This document shows, in pieces, positions 34,248 to 42,065 of a DNA stretch of 64,000 nt. The notes below the pieces were generated by a model. That model saw nothing but the letters and a program-made list of their open reading frames with translations, was not told the DNA's origin and did no database searches. This stretch comes from Podospora pseudocomata (Eukaryota; Ascomycota; Sordariomycetes; Sordariales; Podosporaceae), in NCBI RefSeq assembly GCF_035222375.1, contig NW_026946363.1, positions 248,001-312,000 on the forward strand, written 5' to 3'. The translations under genes were made by a program, and so were the position numbers. How positions within the stretch are numbered: the first letter of the stretch is position 1; the number at the start of each line of letters is the position of its first letter.

Positions 34248-36459
34248 ATGGCTACTGACGAGGGCTTCAAGCCAAACCTCGAACGAGCCCTAAGCTCTAG
34301 CACCGCGAAGCCGGCGTGGTTCATGTTTCAAAAAATTGACGATTTGTGTCAGTTCGACGTTTGGATCATCGGAGTGGGTGAGATTCCTCTGTCGAAGTTT
34401 TCATCACAAAGAGTTTGCGGATCGCATCGTTTCCACTGCTCGATCTCACCGCCACCCCAAGCTCTGGACACTGGACTCATCCAAATTCAATATTATCCAG
34501 TCGGTAGCTTGGATTAGTTGGCTCGACGTTGTCATCTTGACTGCTGCCAACGAGTCGGGTGCTCCCGAATGCCATGCAGAACCCAGCAGCCTTTGGGTCG
34601 CCGAGCGAGGTGAATCACTTGAACATTGCAAATTGTAAGTGGCGGATGATCAGTTGATAGGATTCTAGAGCTGACCAGCTATAGCGTTATTAACTCCCCC
34701 GACTGGTTTTGCTACTTTGATGATCGGACTCCCTTCCGAGCACAGTGACGGAGGGCTCTTCTTCCAGTATGGGCGATCGAACAGAAGTTACCCACTCATC
34801 TCAGAAAGCTCCAGCTATCTGGCGGCCTGGTGAGAACGCCGAAACTCCCATAACACTAACACTGAATCTTAACCACTGAATTATAAGTATTCTGATGTCA
34901 AGCATGGTTTCCTTCCGGTCTTGACCAGTTTCAGGTGGATGCTCACGTTCAACTTGGTCAGACATTCGCCACCTCCCTTCCTTCTGTCGGCTTCACTCAC
35001 GGGTTAAGTGGTGACCTGTCGCGCCTTCTTTCTACCTGGATGCCAAACCCCAACGATCATCCGTATCTGTGTCACATCTTGAGCTCTTTCAATCAGGCTG
35101 GCCTACCTATCAATTATGCAGCCTATGACTACGTCAACCTTCTACAGCAAGAATGTCAATCAACGGGCTTGCTGTCTTTCTTGCTACTTTGGAACGAAAG
35201 ATAGTTGGCCGCTTGTCGATACCTGAAGCAGACAAGCCACTCCAGCACCGATCGGTAACGTCAATCCAAGAGGAAAACCACACAATGATGACACTACACT
35301 TGACACCACCGTTGCAAGTCTCCAACGTGAAGCTTGATATTGGTAACCTATTGGTGCCGACTTACTTCGGCGGGCTGAAACCAGTCGAGGAGCATGTCGA
35401 GGAGCACGACGCGGACCAGGTTGGTCAGAACAGGTTATACATAGTATGTTGAAACTAACACACGACACAGAAACCGCGGGGTACACAACGATCTCGACTT
35501 GCTGTATGTTTTCTTCGTATGAGTCTGGTGAACTAGGTTGACTGACTTATATAGGCGGTTGTCCTGATTCCCTACCAGAATCTCCGTGCCATGACTGGCG
35601 CCTTCACAACCCCGGCTATCACGGAGTGTTTCATCACTCAAGCGCTTGCAGATTTGTGGTTTCAAATCAAGACATTCTGCATGGAAGCTCACATCCAAAG
35701 CTGGCCCGAAGACACAATCTTGCTCACCATCGAGGCGTCTCTTCGTGCTCAAGATTACGAAGCCTTTGTGCATGTTGCCAGCAATGGGCAGATTGAGTTA
35801 TCTCAAACCCTGGTCTCCGCAGTTGAGAAGGCTGTCATGATGAGGCCGGGTTGCATTCATCATCCGCTGTTACAGAAAACGTAGGCTTCTCACCATCCAA
35901 CAATGGTCTCGGTTCACCAACTGATATCAGCATGACAATTCTAGGCTGTCTTCTGTCCTCGAAACAATCTACCGTATCCACGCACGCTTCGCCCCCATCA
36001 AAGCCTTTTCTCAGTTCTTCACCCAAATGACTCCTGCCAGGCGTTTTTGTCTGCGGAACTGGTGAAATTGGTAACTTTGGCTCAGAATTATCAGAATCTG
36101 GGAAGGTTGGATAGGAAGAGCCTCGGAGTGTCAGACGGCGTTGCCCTTGTGGATCTTAGTCTTGACTGTTTGGATGTCGGCTTTCTAGAGTTCAGGTACG
36201 TGAACATGTACATGTTGGTGGATCCCAGCACACCATGCTAAAAGCGTATTTTAGAATCATGCCAATTGTTTCAGACCCCCGGGCTGGGCTGTCTGTAATT
36301 CTTGGATTCATTCAAAAATTGCTTGAGAGAACGGTGGTCCACGACATCCAGCATGATACTGCCCTTCGACTGTACCAAAAGTTGGAAACCTCGAGTCTCT
36401 CGAAGCTTCATTTCGAGAATCTCATTCGTGAGACACAACAGTCTTCAAAGTACTGGTAG
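34248..36459 (+). pseudogene. Decayed multi-intron fungal gene, family unknown
   Basis: A long stretch of protein-like sequence runs from MATDEGFKPNLERAL at 34248 to ETQQSSKYW and a TAG ending at 36459. At least six introns keep good signals: 34635-34684, 34830-34902, 35419-35470, 35504-35554, 35881-35944 and 36196-36254, all with GT donors and AG acceptors in sensible phase. Yet the frame breaks about four times within exons: near 34385-34400, at an in-frame TGA near 34748, near 35155-35180 and near 36025-36045. Segments such as SKFNIIQSVAWISWLDVVIL and LADLWFQIKTFCMEAHI read as ordinary helical protein. I do not recognise the family. Intact splice sites with few frame breaks suggest recent loss, or sequencing errors. 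Confidence 0.6.
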
Positions 36460-36588
36460 GATTGTCATCTTCCTCAATTTTTTCCGGCAACAATATGGAC
36501 TTAATATAACTATACCAGTTGCCCTGGGATCTTAGTCCCCATTAATATGGTACCGCCATATTTCGAGATCTAGAGCGACTTGGCTGGG

Positions 36589-37050
36589 TTAAACAAGCGT
36601 CAAATCTTGCAAATGCCGTGGCCAAGAAGGCTCCTTTCTTTCGCAGCCTGGAACTGGATCACCTTTGGGTTGCTGCAAAGAAAGTAGGTGAGCAAAAGCT
36701 TCATCGATAGTAGCAGCGACGATATAAACTGCCCTGGGCAGTACGAACCTGTCATCGAATCCCTTATTCAGTACCAACATCTTTCCCCCTTCAACCTCCC
36801 AATCAATCCAAAGTGCTCCATCCTCGCTTAGACGAAATACCGGCCAAGTGGCGGGAGCGAGCGTTGCACGAGGAACTGAGCTGTGATCAATGCATTGCCG
36901 CTTCTTTGGATTTTGGAGCTCGTCCTCGTCGCTGTTGTTCGAATCTCCTTGTCCCCTTACAAGAACTGGTGCCGTGGAGTGTATGACTGGATCATGGCGC
37001 GGGAGCGGTATCACCTCGCGTCCTCGTTTTCTTTTCTCGCCTGAGTTCAT
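36589..37050 (-). CDS. Small hypothetical protein, 153 aa
   Basis: An uninterrupted frame from the ATG at 37050 (MNSGEKRKRGREV). It has a basic N-terminus resembling a nuclear signal, an acidic patch with another basic cluster (DEDELQNPKKRQC), then a mixed ordered segment (WPVFRLSEDGALWIDWEVEGGKMLVLNKG and on) ending RHLQDLTLV. The in-frame ATG at 37116 would add 22 residues. No family is recognised. Composition is more protein-like than in shadow ORFs, but no splice or homology evidence backs it. It faces the decayed gene to its left. Confidence 0.4.
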   Translation of the reverse strand: MNSGEKRKRGREVIPLPRHDPVIHSTAPVLVRGQGDSNNSDEDELQNPKKRQCIDHSSVPRATLAPATWPVFRLSEDGALWIDWEVEGGKMLVLNKGFDDRFVLPRAVYIVAATIDEAFAHLLSLQQPKGDPVPGCERKEPSWPRHLQDLTLV

Positions 37051-37598
37051 GGCTGGGCAGAACGAAACGAATTTCTGTTGATGGTTTGTTCTGTTGTGAC
37101 GTAGACCATCCTCCAATCCAAGAGGAGAGAGAAAATGTGCCGTCCATAGGTAGGTATCTGATAGAGTTTGTTAGTATGGGTTGAACTGTGAAGCTTCTCG
37201 AACCTAACGTATCGGCGGGAAGGGGGCGTGGCGCTAGGTCCAGAGATCTCATCGAACCAAATTGGTAACATGGGCACGTCGAGATCAAGGGCGACAACCG
37301 TTGTGGCGCTTGCTCACCATGCATATACCATCATTTGAGCTCGTGTACTCGGGGTGTGAGATAGCAGGAGAGTATCCATTGGAGTGACTGATATCACCGG
37401 AGGAATCTGCCAGGTAGGTGGTAGCTTAAGCTCGTACGCCATCGTTCGGCCTGCGAGCTACCTACCAACCATCCCAAGGAAACTCAACAGTGAATTCCAC
37501 TCCAACATGGCCCATTTCGCCAATATAACAGCTTATGCGATTCATATTAGGGATAATAATCCAGACACCACTTCCAACAGCCACACAAAGGAAATAAG
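37051..37598. other. Spacer upstream of tRNA-Gly
   Basis: No supported coding sequence. The short frame at 37384-37608 runs into the tRNA and is not credible. Confidence 0.5.
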
Positions 37599-37684
37599 GC
37601 GCGGTTAGTTTAGTGGTTAGAATCCTCGCTTCCCATCACCTCTTGGTCTAGCGAGGGACCCGGGTTCGAATCCCGGATCGCGCA
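37599..37684 (+). tRNA. tRNA-Gly (CCC) with a 14-nt intron
   Basis: A complete cloverleaf is visible. The acceptor stem GCGCGGT pairs with ATCGCGC (one G-T pair), with A as discriminator at 37684. The D arm contains AGTGGTTAGA. The anticodon stem CTCGC/GCGAG closes a loop with T33, anticodon CCC at 37632-37634 and A37. A 14-nt insert (37636-37649) sits at the canonical intron position one base after the anticodon. The T arm is CCGGG-TTCGAAT-CCCGG. Removing the intron leaves 72 nt, normal for tRNA-Gly. The first base of the CCA end is not encoded. A T-rich run soon after the gene can serve as Pol III terminator. Confidence 0.9.
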
Positions 37685-38510
37685 ATTGCGCCTGTTCCTT
37701 CTCTTTTGCTTTTTCTGCTTGTGGCTTTGATTGATATCTTGTGTGAGCGTTCTCTGCTGCTTTTTAGCTAATTGCAAATGGATTGGTGTAGGGGTAACCA
37801 TCCCAGTTGTCGGGGGAGTTTCCCATGGTCCAATGATTTTATTCCAAGCGTAGGCTTCCATGCAACACCAACCGACTGTGACAGGCACCGCCCTTGAGGC
37901 TACATTCAGCTCAAGGTCAAGAGCAATGAATGTTTAGAGGAAAGCCCCAGAAATTGCAGTCATCTGATTCTCAGGGACCATGGAGAGACAAGTTTCGACC
38001 TGGAACAGACTACCAACTAAGCCCTTGGCCTCGACGAAGCCAGATCCAGATGCAGCAGTGGCTTCTGAGGCTAGATGTCAAAAGTTCCACGAATAGCAGA
38101 AACACCACTTGCTCTGTTCCATGCTGTCGAGCAAAGAGCACTTCGTTCCAGGACGAGGACATACGGAAGAGAAGGGGGCTTGGCAGTGTGTTAGAAGCTA
38201 TATAAAGTGATTTGCATCACCTCTGTTGGTGGACACTCGTTTGTGGCGATGTATTATCAGACAAGGGGGAAGGAATGACAGCTTTGACTGGCGTCAAACA
38301 TTCTTTGCGGGAGATATGGTGTATATAGGTCTGATTTCGACAATCTGACATTCCTATTTCCAGGGCCTGATTGTACCCCGTTCCGTAACGCAACAAAACA
38401 AAACAGCTTAACAAATGAGAAAGGAGATGTTCATAACCTGCTGTGATATCATTCCACCCCAATGGCCTCTCAAACGCCCATCTTGCACCGCATCATTTGA
38501 GCGGGAAGGA
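37685..38510. other. Spacer
   Basis: About 800 bp. It starts with a T-rich tract after the tRNA. No coding frame or RNA structure stands out. Confidence 0.5.
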
Positions 38511-39836
38511 TCAGAGTAACCCCTTTGCTCGATCGCACTCTTCAATGAAGCGGTATATGCCTTCGAGTCCTTCATAATCCCCTGAGTTGCTCGAACCAAG
38601 ATCAAGTGGCGTGGCACTCTCATAGCCTTCTTCATAATCTTCCAGCGAGGACAAGTGCCAAGGGTTCTCTTCGATCTCCTTCACAAAGAATGCCTCTTCG
38701 ATATCTGAAGACTCGGAATCGTGTGACCGAAGCGATCCCCCAGGGGAAGTTATTGTATTAGCACAGCTTCCACCTGGTGCAAAAGGGAACCGAAGCGCGA
38801 CTGGCACCCCGGCACTGGCATCAAAGTCTGGGTCCTGCCCAATAACGCCCCGTTGGACACCGATGTCATCACACAAGCGTTCAACCGTTTGCGCGTCGAC
38901 ACCTGGGAATCGTATCCTCAGAACGTTGCCCTTTTCCAATGCGATTGGTAGGTCCCCCAGGTCAGCCACTTTCTTCAGATCAGTCATGACGGCGGCGAGA
39001 TCCTTGAGGACACGCGCGAAGTCAACGGACAGAACGTCTAGAAAGCCTTCCTTATTGAGGGTGGTAGCGCCCTTGGCGGCAGCAGCTCCGAGGGGAAGAG
39101 CAGCACCGAGAGGGCTGAGAGCGGTGATCGTGGGACCAACCTGGAAGTCGATGAATGATCCAGGGGCATTTCGAGGGGTGTAACCCATGCGAGCACGCGC
39201 TGCCTCCTGAGTAGCACCTACAGCTCGATACCTCTTCTCGCCGTTGGGTCCAAGACCGTCGTATCTTGCCCGCTGACCAGAAAGCCAGAAAGCCCTCATG
39301 GCTTGGCTCACATTCTGAACCACCTGAGCCGGAGCCGCGGGAGTATGGCTGAAGAATCGCGCTCCTCCAGTTCGTCCACAACCAGGCATCGCATATCCTC
39401 CAGCTGTTCTTGGAAGAGCACCACCGGTGAGATTGGGGCGAAGAGTGGATGCAAATGGTGCCCGAGAGGTGAGCTGGGTTACAGCTCGGGAAGTGTTGGA
39501 GATGGGAAGCTTGGAACGATCAAAGCGGAAGCCACCGGCATTCGATTGACCGGCATTGCCGGTGCTGAGGTAACGACGAACGGCAGCGTTGAAGTTGGCA
39601 GTAGAATACCACTTTGATCCTCCGGCGCGCTTTTGCTGACGCAGAAAGGCCGCAGGGTGAATAGGCTGGCGCGGGTTGCTTCGAATGGCGATGGGTTGAA
39701 GTTCGGCAACAGTGGCTCGGGTGGCGGCGAGCTTGGAGCGGACGAGCTTGGCCACCATTTTGGAGGTGCTTGCGAGATTCTTTCGAAGTGCTCGCAGTGC
39801 GGCCGTAGCCAGCACGCCTCCGGCGGACGGAGACAT
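38511..39836 (-). CDS. Mitochondrial-type fungal protein, 441 aa
   Basis: A single exon on the minus strand. The N-terminal 180 residues are rich in Arg, Ala and Ser with almost no acids (MSPSAGGVLATAALRALRK, then KLVRSKLAATRATV), a strong mitochondrial presequence profile. The core ARFFSHTPAAPAQVVQNVSQ, AFWLSGQRARYDGLGPNG and EKRYRAV recalls a Sordariomycete family that databases label, probably wrongly, as casein kinase II beta-2 subunit. Gly/Ala-rich and PLGAALPLGAAAAKG-type helices could touch membrane. The C-terminal 90 residues are acidic. The true function is unknown, and I do not support kinase-subunit activity from sequence. Confidence 0.75.
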   Translation of the reverse strand: MSPSAGGVLATAALRALRKNLASTSKMVAKLVRSKLAATRATVAELQPIAIRSNPRQPIHPAAFLRQQKRAGGSKWYSTANFNAAVRRYLSTGNAGQSNAGGFRFDRSKLPISNTSRAVTQLTSRAPFASTLRPNLTGGALPRTAGGYAMPGCGRTGGARFFSHTPAAPAQVVQNVSQAMRAFWLSGQRARYDGLGPNGEKRYRAVGATQEAARARMGYTPRNAPGSFIDFQVGPTITALSPLGAALPLGAAAAKGATTLNKEGFLDVLSVDFARVLKDLAAVMTDLKKVADLGDLPIALEKGNVLRIRFPGVDAQTVERLCDDIGVQRGVIGQDPDFDASAGVPVALRFPFAPGGSCANTITSPGGSLRSHDSESSDIEEAFFVKEIEENPWHLSSLEDYEEGYESATPLDLGSSNSGDYEGLEGIYRFIEECDRAKGLL

Positions 39837-40345
39837 GGTGGCTTGAAACAGTCGCTGAAGTTTCAGTGCCTGTTCGAGCAGAGAGGCCTCGTGGATGTTG
39901 AGGAAGCAAGAGGATGTTCAGAGGAGGCGGGTGCACCGCCTTACATACGTAGATCAGTTATCGATAAGCGTTTCGCCACGGCAGATGTGCCTTGCCAAGA
40001 ATGATGGCAAGTGGGGTCAGGTGGAGCGCCAAGGTTCGTTGCTAGCGAATGGATCTGCAACTCCCGGGGAATGCACTTAACGAGAGCGTCTTCCGGACTA
40101 TGCATCTATCGCACTGTACCGGATTATTTATGGGTCGCCAGCTGAAGCGGCCGTTCCCTTATCTTATCGAGCCCCCACAGCGATTGGTTTTTTAATAGCT
40201 CCAAAAATTTCCCCAAGCTCGCAAAGCTTTCCCTTCTCCCACAACACCACGCAGAGGAAAGCGCGCAGGTCGCACTTCCTCGGCTTCGACCTCCATTTGG
40301 CAAGGTAAGCTCATCTTCTCATCAATTCCTTCTGCACCAGAGACC

Positions 40346-40422
40346 GCTCCTATGATGATATCACAAATCATTGAACAATCCAACTCCGACCACGCCGTGG
40401 GGATAACCTTTCGACTGAGAGC
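40346..40422 (+). ncRNA. C/D snoRNA in host intron 1, LSU guide
   Basis: C box ATGATGA is at 40352-40358 and D box CTGA at 40415-40418. A GCTC/GAGC terminal stem (40346-40349 with 40419-40422) closes the kink-turn. GAACAATCCAAC (40373-40384) is a perfect 12-nt complement of GTTGGATTGTTC in the conserved LSU rRNA A-loop region as I remember it. It lies one base before a D'-like CCGA at 40386-40389. The guide next to the D box was not assigned. Confidence 0.75.
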
Positions 40423-40587
40423 ACACGAATCGCAACAACTTGTCTGGAGCGGGTGTTTTTCGCGACAGGTGCTAACGTCCTTCCAGTGTCGATGGAGATT
40501 CAATTGCCGACCGATTCAACTTGAATCATCCCTCACCAACAACTTCGTCTTAAAAGGTTCGTCGACTTTTTCTTTCTTTAATCCTCC

Positions 40588-40685
40588 TGCCTTGGTGATG
40601 ATAGAAAACCAATAGGAATTCCTCATTCTTAATAAACCATGTGGAATCACCGTTATATAAGTTTCAGCCTTGTCTGACTCTGGCA
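40588..40685 (+). ncRNA. C/D snoRNA in host intron 2, SSU guide (yeast snR41-like target)
   Basis: C box GTGATGA is at 40595-40601 and D box CTGA at 40674-40677. A weak outer stem TGCC/GGCA is possible. AAGTTTCAGCCTTG at 40659-40672 is a perfect 14-nt complement of CAAGGCTGAAACTT in the universally conserved SSU rRNA segment just before AAAGGAATTGACGG, one base before the D box. The D+5 rule points to the first G of AAGG, which by position should be yeast 18S Gm1126, guided there by snR41. I derived the numbering from memory. Confidence 0.8.
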
Positions 40686-40784
40686 CCACTTCTCGATTGT
40701 CTACTGCCTCTTGTTTCATCGCAGCGATGCTAACGTTCAATCGTGCAGGTATGCTCAAGCCCATTCTCTCTCCACATCCCAAGA

Positions 40785-40918
40785 CACCATGACGAAGATT
40801 TGAACGAACGGGCGGACATAAACGAAGCCTCTCTGGCTCTCTTCATCAAAAGCGGGACTGTACATCCTGTGAGGGGGGTTGGAGAGAAATTCTTGTTGAG
40901 AACTCGTCACCTGATTGT
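40785..40918 (+). ncRNA. Candidate long C/D snoRNA in host intron 3, target unknown
   Basis: C-like box ATGACGA (40789-40795) lies 40 nt from the donor. D box CTGA (40911-40914) ends 57 nt before the branch adenosine. Both spacings match the sister introns exactly. The inside is about 115 nt, longer than its neighbours, with possible internal pairing of pyrimidine (CTCTCT) and purine (GGAGAG) tracts. No rRNA complement was recognised beside the D box. A 5' hairpin followed by ACATAA and a later ACA could also suggest an H/ACA fold, but the geometry favours C/D. Confidence 0.5.
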
Positions 40919-41024
40919 GCCGTTGTCTTTTCGCTTGACAAACGCTTGCCAGGACATGAGCCGTTGACTAACATTGCCGTGTTCAGGTAATTCATTCTCC
41001 CTCTTCTTCTTGGCTGGCAACACT

Positions 41025-41105
41025 ATCAATATGATGATGCGATATTCACACTGTTTGATCCGCCTTCGGGTTGGAAATGAACATATAAACAAAATCTGAT
41101 TTAAT
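41025..41105 (+). ncRNA. C/D snoRNA in host intron 4, LSU guide
   Basis: C box ATGATGA is at 41031-41037 and D box CTGA at 41096-41099. TATTCACACTG (41043-41053) perfectly complements CAGTGTGAATA of LSU rRNA domain V as I recall it, and is followed after one base by a D'-like TTGA (41055-41058). The D'+5 position falls on the U of CAGU, near the yeast Um2724/Um2729 sites by rough counting. The D-box guide is unassigned. The terminal stem is weak. Confidence 0.7.
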
Positions 41106-41330
41106 GAGGTATGTTGGACCCTGACTCCTTGCCAGAGAGGTCATTCGCTAACATGATACAGCCTGAGACTTGATAACGAAACAACGACTTCGTTTACTGG
41201 ACCAAGTTTTGGAATCCATGCTGACCAACTTTGGTGGTCAGGTAATATCGTAGCGTCACGAGCTCGCACCTTGACTGCAAAGATGTAAGCATCTTCTCTC
41301 GCTCTCCCCTTCACTGCTTTCTTCCCTGCC

Positions 41331-41414
41331 TTGCGGATGATACCCTTTCCTACCTGCATTTGACTCTGAGTTCATTCTGATGAGACAATTTTCACCTTGG
41401 AGAACTGATGAGGT
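41331..41414 (+). ncRNA. C/D snoRNA in host intron 5, LSU guide
   Basis: A degenerate C box ATGATAC (41337-41343) lies 52 nt after the donor. A combined D'/C' element CTGATGAG starts at 41377, and D box CTGA is at 41405-41408, 53 nt before the branch adenosine. TTCACCTTGGAGA (41391-41403) perfectly complements TCTCCAAGGTGAA of conserved LSU rRNA, one base before the D box. The imperfect C box is the weak point. Confidence 0.65.
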
Positions 41415-41472
41415 TCTTCATGTGCTTTCATGACACCATTCCTTTTGCTGGACTGTGCTGACTGTCCTCTAG

Positions 41473-42065
41473 TGTTGTTAGTCTTTTGGTCGGATGAGGT
41501 TCGGGCTGGTGTAGATATATCATGGTGGCTTTTGCTGCTATCAATACAATGACTTTGTCACAACTTTCTGTTTACATGCTTCTGTCCGTGTGTTTTGTGA
41601 TGTTGCCCATGTCTTGCAAGAGCTGTCTTGATCTTTGGGACGGTGGCTCTGCATGACGGGTCTGTTGTCTGTTTTGACGGTAGTAGGCCAAGACGTGTTG
41701 CTGTTCCACGCAATAGCTGTATGTATCTTACACCACACCGTGTTGAACCTGGAAGCTTTGCATCGGTCCGCCATGATCAACTGAGCTCAAGATGAACAGC
41801 ACCATACATTGTCATGCTAGGTCCCAATGGTAAACCACTCTGTTGTCAATTTGTCTTGCTGATCAACAGCTGTCCCGCCGCCATATTTAGGATTAAAGGT
41901 TCTTGTCCTGTTCAGAGTTCTACTCTGTAATAGTGTCCTCCTCCTCCTCCGAGGAAAGAAGTCCGGTTGTTGCCATCATTTAATACCCAACCGCCCCAAC
42001 TCTTGGTAATACTTCCTGCACTCCTCACATCTCATCTCTTCAGCCATGAGCAACAACTGAGCCCT
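41473..42065. other. Distal host-gene exon or spacer
   Basis: About 590 bp, T/G-rich, with no coding frame. GTGATGT near 41597 resembles a C box, but no D box sits at a suitable distance. The end of the host transcript is not visible. Confidence 0.4.

Larger units (their letters stand above)
40201..41560 (+). ncRNA. Non-coding snoRNA host gene with five intronic C/D snoRNAs
   Basis: No credible protein is encoded. Introns read on the plus strand are I1 40305-40486, I2 40557-40748, I3 40749-40986, I4 40987-41161 and I5 41285-41472. Each has a GT donor and a CTAAC or CTGAC branch site 10-18 nt before the AG. Every intron contains a C box 38-52 nt after its donor and a CTGA D box whose end lies 52-57 nt before the branch adenosine. 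Four carry 11-14 nt complements to rRNA beside a D or D' box. I2/I3 and I3/I4 abut directly (AG|GT). An alternative splice at 41109-41161 (donor GTATGT) lies inside I4. Transcript ends are approximate. The promoter would lie between 39837 and 40201, shared with the gene at 39836. Confidence 0.8.

Noticed and set aside
38511-39836. Casein kinase II beta subunit label for the mitochondrial-type protein
   Set aside because: The CK2-beta zinc finger and acidic loop are not visible. The name is remembered from database labels for similar proteins and is not supported by motifs.
40759-40940. H/ACA snoRNA reading of host intron 3
   Set aside because: A GCCC..GGGC hairpin followed by ACATAA and a later ACA is suggestive, but the 3' hairpin is poor. 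The C and D boxes sit exactly where the sister introns have them.
40192-40967. Short protein ORFs on both strands in the 40-41 kb region
   Set aside because: They cross clear splice signals and C/D boxes and lack any protein-like pattern. The non-coding snoRNA host reading explains the region better.
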